Assembly (NCBI RefSeq): GCF_004359215.1
Contig: NC_090612.1
Span: 5,029,982 to 5,093,981 of the forward strand
Direction: 5' to 3'
From: Bremia lactucae
Lineage: Eukaryota > Oomycota > Peronosporomycetes > Peronosporales > Peronosporaceae
Length of the DNA stretch: 64,000 nucleotides
The notes under the pieces were generated by a model. It worked only from the letters and a program-made list of their open reading frames with translations, was not told the origin of the DNA and searched no databases. Shown piece after piece: positions 19,069 to 27,000 of the stretch. Position 1 is the stretch's first letter. Each line of letters opens with the position of its first letter. Position numbers and translations under genes: made by a program.

Positions 19069-20269
19069 CTTCGCATGACAGCTGGGAGCCTCATTCCCTG
19101 CTCGTTGTTGACGTTGAGGGCCTCGTCCGTCAGTATGACGAGACCCATCCGATGGATCAGAAAGTCCATCGGAAAATACGCGCCCCTGGCGCTTGAATTG
19201 ATTGCAAAACGTTATTCTCATTGCGCATCTCGATAGAGATGCGAGCTCTTTACCAGGGCGAAGAAAGGGATCAGACATCCCCTTTTACTCGTTTCGTGTT
19301 GTCGACACAACACGGACAGGGGATCACCCTACGTGAGGTATGGAAGTCTCGCCTCACGAGATAACCGATGCAATATAATCCTTGCACCGGTTAAGTTTGT
19401 TTATTATACTTAACTTGGATCGCGTTAAGTCTTTGAAACAAAGCTTCGCGCCATTGTATTTGACATTGCGAATAACCGCGTTCCAGACTTGCATCAATGA
19501 GATTTTATATCGCTTGTTGTTGCCACTATACCATCGATGTTTAAGATTAGCATCGAGATAAAAATCTTCCTCAGCGCGAAAGTTCTTCGCGCTGGTACAA
19601 GGCCATGTTGCCTTGTCGCAATTAATAAAAAATATTTATTCTGAAGAGTTGTCTCCTCAGACAAGCTTCTGACTAGCCGTTCGAGCAAAAGCCATGGCTT
19701 TATCTCAGGGGAAAGAGGAGACATTACTTTGTCTGCACTCCCCTGAGAGGTACCCACTGAAGCGGGGGTACCACAAGAACTTTTATTACGATGGCTTACG
19801 CCATCGTCATCACCACGCACATAGACAAGTGCAGGTGACAGAGACGGTGCTGGCGATGAGGAATCAACCTTAGCGTCAGAACCAAACATGCTATAGCGAA
19901 CGCTTTTAGCGCTTTTATCCGATTGAGCCCCCTTCATTCGAAGGCTCATAGTCAGCCGCCTTACGACGATCAGGCGACTGTTCTGCTCTCCCCGAGTCGG
20001 CCATTTCGTCTGCCAAAGAGGGGTCGCATTCACGAGGTTACTCACCACGTGCACCCACAACATCTAGTGTTGCGGGAGTAGATGATACTACGGCAGACGA
20101 AACGTCTGCCGCAAGAGATAAAAATGCGTCGCCCGCGGCTGCATGTACCGTAGTTGAAGGGGCCGCACTGTTCGCACACCGCAGTAGCTGAAGGTGCCGC
20201 ACTGTTCGCACACCGCATGGACTCGTTAACCATGCGATAGAATGAAAATGATCGTTCTATCGTTTTCAA
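19069..20269 (-). pseudogene. Diverged antisense accessory region of an LTR-B element fragment
   Basis: Fragment of another plus-oriented element: post-chromodomain sequence (19069-19300), then an antisense region read on the minus strand from 20269. Pieces include MVNESMRCANSAAP, an Asp-Glu-Met-Ala-Asp segment, and in shifted frames FYLDANLKHRWYSGNNKR followed by QVWNAVIRNV. These align with the aORF pair at 17640-18807 despite low similarity. Many frameshifts. It ends at a 3' LTR B (20338). Confidence 0.55.
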
Positions 20270-20337
20270 TTAAGTGGTCTCATAGAGACCACTCTATTCA
20301 ATGACATTCAGAGTGATTGTCGTTTAAGGAGGGGTGA

Positions 20338-20687
20338 TGTAACGGGGTGTATAGTTACATGAAATTAACACTTAAAGGTTGTTAATTAATATATTATCTA
20401 ATTAAAACCTTTAAGTGTTAATTTCACCTTTTAGATAAAATATTATCTAAGAGATAGATAATGATTGGTGAATATTACTTTACGTAGTAATATTCGGAAA
20501 GCTTATAAATGGTAGATTTAGGCCATTATCGCTACTTGCTCCGCGGTCCAGTCAGCACTGGACGCGCGCAAAGAGAGATACAGATAAGACTTTATTATAA
20601 GTTTTGGATTAGTTTATAATTAAGTAAGTATGAAAAAGATAGAAATAGAACAACTTAATTATATTAAATACAATTTTTACTTTTAAT
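20338..20687 (+). repeat. LTR type B, truncated at its 3' end
   Basis: Starts TGTAACGGGGTGTATAGTTAC and includes the family signature CGCGGTCCAGTCAGC and GGACGCGCGCAAAGAGA. It stops at about 20687 and is joined to the inside of a minus-oriented element. It would be the 3' LTR of the fragment to its left. Confidence 0.7.
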
Positions 20688-20909
20688 ATGGGTTATCCCT
20701 GTCCGTGTTGTGCCGACAAAACGAAACGAGTGAAAGGGGACGTTTAATCCCTTTCTTCAACCTGGGGAAGGACTCGCATCTCTATCAAGATGCGCTAGGC
20801 GATTGACGTTTTGCAATATAAGCGCCAGAGGCGCGTGTTTTTCGATGGACCTTGTTATCCATCGGATAGGTCTCGTCATACTGACGGATGAGGCCCTCTA
20901 CGTCAACAA

Positions 20910-21179
20910 TTATCTAAGAAGAGGTTCCCAGCCATCATGTGAAGGTGGATAACCGCGCCAGCGAACAAGATAAATCGTTCGCTGCCCCGTCACATCACGG
21001 TGGTTTAGAATACGTTTCACAAGGAAACGTTGACCACCTTGGAAATCCACCAATGGTTGTGGTTGAGGAGGAAAAATCAGATCCGAACCGTGTGTCGGAT
21101 CTAAAGTCGAAGATCGACAAACTCGACCGCTACCTCCATGTATTGGAGGAGGTTCTTGATCGAGCGCGGTAAGCTTCAC
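20910..21179 (-). pseudogene. Chromodomain of the non-autonomous LTR-B derivative
   Basis: An 89-codon open frame with a Pro/Gly/Ser-rich linker, then GGQRFLVKRILNHRDVTGQ, YLVRWRGYPPSHDGWEP. All chromodomain hallmarks are visible, including the aromatic residues of the methyl-lysine cage. In autonomous elements this domain ends the integrase and steers insertion to chromatin. Its upstream integrase is gone, so it is a detached relic, yet it stays open in both copies. Confidence 0.75.
21053..21172 (+). other. Antisense coiled-coil-like frame over the integrase-chromodomain linker
   Basis: On the strand opposite to the chromodomain a frame beginning at an ATG at 21053 reads a Glu-rich start, then DLKSKIDKLDRYLHVLEEV with heptad spacing. 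After a stop at 21170 and a shift, related coil sequence (EYEWKYHALRDELSSAYRDF) goes on to about 21400. Copies lie at 43902-44201, 48653-48901 and 59896-60240. Codon-position comparison with the 44-kb copy favours this antisense frame. Confidence 0.45.
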
Positions 21180-21661
21180 TCGTTAAAACGACGGTAAGGT
21201 TCAACATATCGCGCGGTTGGAAGACCGTTCGAAAAGTGCGTACTCAATATTGGAGTACGAATGGAAGTATCACGCTCTTCGTGACGAGCTGTCGTCAGCT
21301 TATCGCGATTTCAAGGAACTTCGAATTCGGCATGAGAATTTCTAAACTCAACATGAGAGTCTAGTCCGCAATCACAAGAATCTTTTGGGGATTTGAAAGG
21401 GTGGTCAAATCCGTCCGCGGAAGAAACGCGTACTAATAGTACGGGTGGAGCCGACCAACGTAAAACGTAGGATGCGTTCGCATTCTTTGTGGCAATTCTA
21501 TCGTGTGCGCATTGCCTCTGTGATGCAGTACACGGAATGGCTTAACTAACTTGGGTAGTAGTTACTGCTACCGACATTAGTGACAACACGGTTAGGTAAG
21601 TTTATCGTAGAGAGTAGTACTAGGACATTAATTCGACCCAAAGACATATGAGTCGCGCAAC

Positions 21662-22177
21662 TCAAGGCTTAGTGCCCAAGTTTTGGCACGACCTGCCAAA
21701 TTGGACTGAGCAAATGCGACTTGCATTTGCTCGTCGACGATATGACGAGCCTTTATGGCATCGTCCGACTCGACAAACCTTTTTTAGAGGGCGTCTGGGG
21801 GCATCTTCTTCGACTCCTGCATACTTAGAGATATCTATCTTTAAGATTCCGGGACGACGCGTGTGTGTCATCCCAGCCACAGGGGTCTGTACCTGTTGTA
21901 ACCTCAACAGTTCTGCCTGTTGACAGTTTTGCTGATTAAGCAAGGCTACATTCTCTTTCGCATCGTCAAGTTCATGTTGTATGAACTTGGCGATGGCTGA
22001 TTGGAGAGTATCTCTGTCTGAACTGGACAGCATGGCCAATATGGCATCATTCCCTATGGTCAAACTCATTCGTTCGACCGCACTCCTTTCAATGTCACTT
22101 AGAAATGAGTAGCTATCACGCGAAACATGACGCGTATTTCCATTATTATCTAACATGTCCATGTTAGATGATAGCAC
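21662..22177 (-). CDS. Gag N-terminal half of the non-autonomous LTR-B derivative
   Basis: An open 171-codon frame starting 36 bp inside the LTR. Residues 1-60 include YSFLSDIERSAVERMSLTIG; then a Gln/Leu-rich coiled coil with repeated LLNQQ and LLRLQQ; then ILKIDISKYAGVEEDAPRR, the start of the capsid-like domain. The last part appears shifted relative to 40351-40554. The capsid end and zinc knuckle are missing. If translated it would be a truncated Gag. Confidence 0.6.
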   Translation of the reverse strand: MLSSNMDMLDNNGNTRHVSRDSYSFLSDIERSAVERMSLTIGNDAILAMLSSSDRDTLQSAIAKFIQHELDDAKENVALLNQQNCQQAELLRLQQVQTPVAGMTHTRRPGILKIDISKYAGVEEDAPRRPLKKVCRVGRCHKGSSYRRRANASRICSVQFGRSCQNLGTKP

Positions 22178-22212
22178 TATGGTAGTTGGACGGACTACAA
22201 AGTGCTACCAGG

Positions 22213-22656
22213 TGTAGCGGGGCACTGCCGACTTGTACTGCTTCAGTACAAGTCCACTTCGCACTGCTTCAGTGCGAATGGTGCATCACATCACTTCACG
22301 TACACTAGTACGTGAAGAGAAAGACTCTATAAGACACTTACTTTAAAGAGGGTTAAAAAGAAACTGCATTTAATATAATCGAGCTCTTTTGTTTCTATCT
22401 ATCTGTTAATGCTAACTATATTTTATTCTCATACAAAACATGCAATAAAGTCTAAGTAGTCTCTCTCGTTGCGCGCATCCAGCGCTGACTGGACCGCGGA
22501 GCAAGTAGATATAATGGCCTATATCTACCAATGGATAAGCTTTCCGAATATTACTATGTAAAGTAATGTTTTTTTAAAATATTATCTCCGTTTTTGATAT
22601 TATATTAATTAACAGCGTTTATGTGTTAATTTCATGGAACGATACACCCCATTACA
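22213..22656 (-). repeat. LTR type B (minus) with three consecutive palindromes
   Basis: Full LTR of about 444 bp. Near its 3' end (in LTR sense) are three hairpin-forming palindromes: 22231-22253 (10-bp stem, 3-nt loop), 22258-22278 (9-bp stem, 3-nt loop) and 22294-22317 (10-bp stem, 4-nt loop). The outer boundary ends ATTACA. It lies about 260 bp upstream of the signal peptide peptidase gene. Confidence 0.75.
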
Positions 22657-22919
22657 CTCCACGTGCCGAATTCAGGGCTTGAGCGAGCTCCTGGATTTGA
22701 AGAGGGCAAGCGTTATCTTTAGTAAGAGTTCACGCTCGTTTTGAAAATAATAGTCACCGTTAATAAGAGGTACAATTTTTTAGTAACTTTAAATGATTAC
22801 GAGAGTATCGTTAAAGAAGGGAAAATCCAGGTCAATACGAAACCTCCTTTATGAAATATGCGAATGCATGTACCCCATTTCTCTGCCTTTGAAAAGATAG
22901 TGCCCAGTGCCGCTCAGAG
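22657..22919. other. Short upstream region of the signal peptide peptidase gene
   Basis: Only about 260 bp separate the retroelement LTR from the first possible start codon of the next gene. The promoter must be compact, or partly within the LTR. No specific core motif is claimed. Confidence 0.4.
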
Positions 22920-24143
22920 TTGACTTTCAGTACACGTGTCAGTAAAGGGCAATCCCGCATTCTGGCGCCCACCTCCATGACCGACTCCATCCAGAACAGC
23001 TGCTATGTGGCTCTTGTTTCGCTCATGCTTGCGTCCAACTTCTTCATCATCCCGGTGCCCGTGCAGCTCATCACGTCGGCCTCTTCCATCGTGTACATTG
23101 GCTCGACGATGTCGCTTAAACTAAAACACGCTCGAGAAGCGAGTGGCGAGCAAAATGTGGAAGTGATGAAGGCAGAAGACGCGTATATGTTCCCACTGCT
23201 GGGATCAGGCGTGCTGCTCGGGCTCTACCTACTTTTTAAGATTTTTGACAAGGACCTCGTTAACCTGCTCCTGACGTCTTACTTTGCTCTCATTGGCGCC
23301 TACAGCCTCACGGAAGCCTTTAGTCCGCCAGTCTCGACAGTTGTCTTCAAGGGGAACCCCAAGGTCTTCACGCGCAACCTAACAGTGCCCTACTATGGAG
23401 CTTACAAGCTTGAACTGTCCACGGCTTGGATGCTAACCTTCGTATTCGCCGCGATCTTTGCGACTGCTTGGTTCCAGACAAAGCACTTCTTGCTAAACAA
23501 TATCTTTGGTGTGTCGCTGTCTATCAAGGGGATTGAGTCGCTATCGCTTGGAAATTTCAAGGTTGGCGCTATTCTGCTATGCGGACTGTTCTTTTACGAC
23601 ATTTTCTGGGTCTTTGGCACGGATGTCATGGTCACCGTCGCCATGTCGTTTGATGCGCCGATTAAACTGATTTTTCCGCGTGAATTCGCGACTGAGACGG
23701 AGAAACAGAAGAACTCGATTCTTGGACTAGGTGACATTGTCATTCCTGGTATCTTTGTGGCACTGTTGCTGCGTTATGACGCGCATCGCGCGAATGCCAA
23801 GAGCAGTAACGATAAGTTTCCCAAGCCTTTTTTCCACGTGAACTTGTTGTTTTACACTCTTGGCCTCGTGACGACGGTGGTAATCATGTTTATCTTTGAA
23901 GCTGCGCAGCCAGCACTGCTGTATTTGGTGCCAGCGTGTCTTGGCTCGGCACTCGTGACGGCGCTTCACCGTGGGGAATTGAAGGAATTGTTCGAGTACT
24001 CGGAGGAAAGTGAAGAGAGCGACAGCCAAGACGACAAGAAGGACGTGGACGATCAGAAGGACGTGAACGATCAGAAGGACGTGGACGATCAGAAGGACGT
24101 GGATGGTAACAAGGTCGATACTGAGGACAAGAAGTCAAAATAG
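22920..24143 (+). CDS. Signal peptide peptidase (intramembrane aspartyl protease, family A22B)
   Basis: Cleaves leftover signal peptides and other type II segments within the ER membrane. All family signatures are present: FFYDIFWVFGT with catalytic Asp227, ILGLGDIVIPG with catalytic Asp272, and the C-terminal QPALLYLVPA (about 330-339). About nine hydrophobic segments fit the presenilin-like fold. The frame opens at 22920, but the Met at residue 20 (22977, MTDSIQNS) is the likelier start, since transmembrane segment 1 follows it closely. The acidic/Lys tail (365-407) has repeated DVDDQK units and ends KKSK, a KKxx-type ER-retrieval signal. Intact, without intron. The next gene follows on the same strand after about 350 bp. 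Confidence 0.93.
   Translation: MTFSTRVSKGQSRILAPTSMTDSIQNSCYVALVSLMLASNFFIIPVPVQLITSASSIVYIGSTMSLKLKHAREASGEQNVEVMKAEDAYMFPLLGSGVLLGLYLLFKIFDKDLVNLLLTSYFALIGAYSLTEAFSPPVSTVVFKGNPKVFTRNLTVPYYGAYKLELSTAWMLTFVFAAIFATAWFQTKHFLLNNIFGVSLSIKGIESLSLGNFKVGAILLCGLFFYDIFWVFGTDVMVTVAMSFDAPIKLIFPREFATETEKQKNSILGLGDIVIPGIFVALLLRYDAHRANAKSSNDKFPKPFFHVNLLFYTLGLVTTVVIMFIFEAAQPALLYLVPACLGSALVTALHRGELKELFEYSEESEESDSQDDKKDVDDQKDVNDQKDVDDQKDVDGNKVDTEDKKSK
24043..24115 (+). repeat. In-frame 18-bp minisatellite in the peptidase tail
   Basis: Three to four units of GACGTGGACGATCAGAAG encode repeated Asp-Val-Asp-Asp-Gln-Lys. The repeat is in frame, so copy-number change would only lengthen or shorten the cytosolic tail. 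Confidence 0.8.
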
Positions 24144-24488
24144 TTAGACTTTTTGCTAGCGTCGATCCAAGAAAGGCGAAACGATTCGTAATATTGATCA
24201 TTTTCGCAGCGTAAGAAGGATAAAGTCAGTCATTTGCTTGCAATCGAATAAGTAACCAATTGGTTACGCTCTAAATAATTCTTCCATCGGTATGGTTACG
24301 AAGATATCTTTGGACTCACCTTTCTGAGTCCACTCCATCTGTCACCAGTTCTTATTTGACTCAGATCCATTTACCTTCGTACCGGGAGATGTCTCCTTAT
24401 TTTGGGTATGTCGTCGCTGTAGTTTCTTCCCAGTCTTATTAGGCTTAGCATATACAAACTATTTAGAACTGCTGACAATATCGGATTT

Positions 24489-26348
24489 GTGTGGTGCCGT
24501 AGACAGGAAGCGAGTATAGCGACGATGAAGCACCTCGCACCGATCGAACAGCCGGAGACTGGCGAGGAAGAGGCAATACTACAGGCAGTGACGACGAAGC
24601 ATATTCCTGTACTGCTGCACGAGGACACCGACTCTGATTCGTCGCAGAATGAGCAACCAGCAGAGCACTATGACGTGGATTATTCACACGCGGCTGGTAA
24701 TGTAAGCCAGTCCCGCCGCAAGCGCGACGTGCTTCGTCAGGTCTCCTTGCGGCTGTATTTAAAGGGGAAACACGTTGCGGACGACGTATTACGCAACGTC
24801 GCACCCTTTCGACTGGAAGATGCCGAGGCAGTGTGCAGCGACGCGCATTCGAGTCTTGAGCACGAGATTCGCAGTTCACGTAAGACGCGAAAACATCTCT
24901 GGCTTCCTAAGACGCAGGATGACTCGGTGCTACAGAGCTCGTCTCAACCGCTGAAAGAGACCATATCTTGTACAAACCAGTCAGCTGTCGAGGCGTTCTT
25001 TGTTTCACGCTTGACGGACCCGACGTCGTACTTTTATCGATTCCATTACGACGATTGCCGCCACTTGGCTGTACACAAAGCTGAAGTTGTTCTCGTCGAC
25101 ATTAAGTGGCTTAAGCCTCACGAACAGATTGTGAGCTGGGAACGAGTCCATGGATTGAAAAAAGCCACACTTGCTTGGGATGCATACACCGAGCCTTTGC
25201 TCGTCGATATTAAAACGGGTGCACTATTAGATGGCCACCATCGATACAATGTGGCGCTGCAATTGCGTCTGAAACAAGTGCCTGCAGTCTTGGTGGATTA
25301 CTTGGGTGACACGTCAATTCATGTCACTGTGTGGCCGTGTTGCGGACGTTCGCAACTTACGAAAGAAGAAGTGATAAAAATGGCTTTATCTTCCGATGTC
25401 TTTCCACCCAAGACAAGCCGTCACAAATTCACCGAGAGTCTTCCGCCCATTTCGATTCCACTGTCAGTACTGCGCCAACCTTCGCTTCCAATTGACGAAA
25501 TCACAAAGCATGCCATGTCGACAATGTCGCGCGAGAAGACACTGACGGTGCCGACGTTAGAGCGCAAATCGAGTTTACAGCAAGTTTCAATTCTTTTGAT
25601 CTGTGGTGCTCAGAACTTGGCTGCATCAGTGGCAAGAAGCCTTTTTCGAGGCCGAATGCGCTTAGTGGATCGAATTCGGGACTCTACTCGCTTGGACCTC
25701 ATTCGACGACCGTCATTTGATCCAAAAGACTTCTTCAATGCCATTCGTGAAAATGATGTGACATCGAGTTTTTGTGTTCAAAAGGGTGCGACCTTGGAAG
25801 ATGTGTTATCAGATCGTCAGGAACAACGTCAGAAATTTTTCTTGACTCGAATGAGTGATCCGACGTCATACTTTTACAAATACCACTTTGATACACGCCC
25901 TGAACGGCGACCTAAGAAATTGGACGTGCACCTTGCTTTGTTGTGCTGGCTTAAACCGCATGAACACGTCGTTAGCTGGGACCGTGTCGAGAATCTTCGT
26001 CGCGCGACTGTGCATTGGAGTGCTTACCTCGAGCCGCTGCTTGTGGACAGAGTAACGGGTGCTATCCTAGATGGCCACCATCGTTACCATGTTGGCATTC
26101 AGCTCGATTTGAAGTGCGTTCCAGTTGTCCTTGTGAATTACTTGGAAGACGTCACGATTTCTGTCGACGTTTGGCCCAAGTGTGGCCGCGATTCGCTTAC
26201 GAAACAGGAAGTTATTACGATGGCAATTTCCGACGACTTGTTTCCTCCTAAAACAAGTCGCCATTCGTTTTCGGACGACTTGCCGCCAATTTCTGTGCCG
26301 CTGGAGCGACTTCGTCAGCCATTGGCCCTTTCCTTTGTTCCCTTGTGA
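24489..26348 (+). CDS. Tandem ParB/sulfiredoxin-fold protein resembling SerK-type kinases
   Basis: A 619-codon frame with two related domains, about residues 165-320 and 445-600, roughly 60 percent alike by eye. Each has DPTSYFY, WLKPHE followed by VSW, a core LLVD...LDGHHRY (Asp-Gly-His-His-Arg at about 248-252 and 528-532) and an end motif FPPKTSRH. The DGHHRY core and PPKT-x-RH ending are typical of the ParB-like fold in free-serine kinase SerK and relatives, where the conserved Glu of the Pro-His-Glu motif is thought catalytic. The frame opens at a GTG; the Met near 24522 (MKHLAPIEQ) is the likelier start. The N-terminal 160 residues and the linker are basic and low-complexity. No signal peptide. 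The substrate is not shown by the sequence; nuclease activity is unlikely. Confidence 0.7.
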   Translation: MWCRRQEASIATMKHLAPIEQPETGEEEAILQAVTTKHIPVLLHEDTDSDSSQNEQPAEHYDVDYSHAAGNVSQSRRKRDVLRQVSLRLYLKGKHVADDVLRNVAPFRLEDAEAVCSDAHSSLEHEIRSSRKTRKHLWLPKTQDDSVLQSSSQPLKETISCTNQSAVEAFFVSRLTDPTSYFYRFHYDDCRHLAVHKAEVVLVDIKWLKPHEQIVSWERVHGLKKATLAWDAYTEPLLVDIKTGALLDGHHRYNVALQLRLKQVPAVLVDYLGDTSIHVTVWPCCGRSQLTKEEVIKMALSSDVFPPKTSRHKFTESLPPISIPLSVLRQPSLPIDEITKHAMSTMSREKTLTVPTLERKSSLQQVSILLICGAQNLAASVARSLFRGRMRLVDRIRDSTRLDLIRRPSFDPKDFFNAIRENDVTSSFCVQKGATLEDVLSDRQEQRQKFFLTRMSDPTSYFYKYHFDTRPERRPKKLDVHLALLCWLKPHEHVVSWDRVENLRRATVHWSAYLEPLLVDRVTGAILDGHHRYHVGIQLDLKCVPVVLVNYLEDVTISVDVWPKCGRDSLTKQEVITMAISDDLFPPKTSRHSFSDDLPPISVPLERLRQPLALSFVPL

Positions 26349-27000
26349 TTTTATTTGCCCTTGCGGGTGGCATTTAGTCATAAAGTCAGGTTTCGTGTCG
26401 CTATAATTCGTTTGCGATCTTTTTAAGATAACATCTTGATAATGTATTCGTCGCACTTGCCTCACCAGGTGTGATTTCCTATCACTGGCTCTTAGATGTT
26501 GTAACTAGTACTGCCGAGGTATTAATTACTTTCTTCGAAACTCGGGTTTAGCCCAATTGCTTGCTTGCTGTCAAGATTCTGACTCTTTGTAATGCGAAAA
26601 GGCATAAATTAATTCATGAATCACAAGTTTATTGCGCTGTTCAGTAGGTAAGAAAGAAATAAAAAAAATTGAAAGCTTGGCATATTCTTCAGAAGTAATT
26701 TGCTGAGAAAAGCTCATGTTAAGGCATTTAATTACTTAAGACTTGTTCATGTCGAATTGTCATTAAAGGTCGCTAGCACCGGTTTCGTCCATCGTTTTTG
26801 CGACATGGTGCCGTGAATTCATCAGAAAAATACACAATCTTTCGTGAAACGATTCAAAATCTATTAAGTGCTTGGTAAAGCGTAAAAAAAAGAAGAAAGA
26901 ACATATTTGCTTTAACGATGAGTCTTTCTTACGACAGAGAAGTCGCATCAGTCCACCCACCACCAGACATAATTGGTAAAGATGGCGGCAAGACTGGATC
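26349..27000. other. Intergenic region between convergent genes
   Basis: About 650 bp between the stop codons of the SerK-like gene and the minus-strand lectin gene. It should hold both 3' untranslated regions. No gene or repeat family seen. Confidence 0.5.

Larger units (their letters stand above)
20688..22656 (-). mobile_element. Non-autonomous LTR-B chromovirus derivative, copy 1
   Basis: Minus-oriented: LTR B (22656-22213), gag N-terminal half (22177-21662), then directly the integrase tail (about 21420), linker and chromodomain (21179-20910), and the end of the antisense accessory region. Protease, RT, RNase H and integrase core are missing. The whole block recurs almost unchanged at 59530-61498. 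Confidence 0.75.

Noticed and set aside
24489..26348. Annotation as a ParB chromosome-partition nuclease
   Set aside because: The motif set (PHE, DGHHRY, PPKTSRH) fits the SerK-type branch; there is no ParB helix-turn-helix DNA-binding domain.
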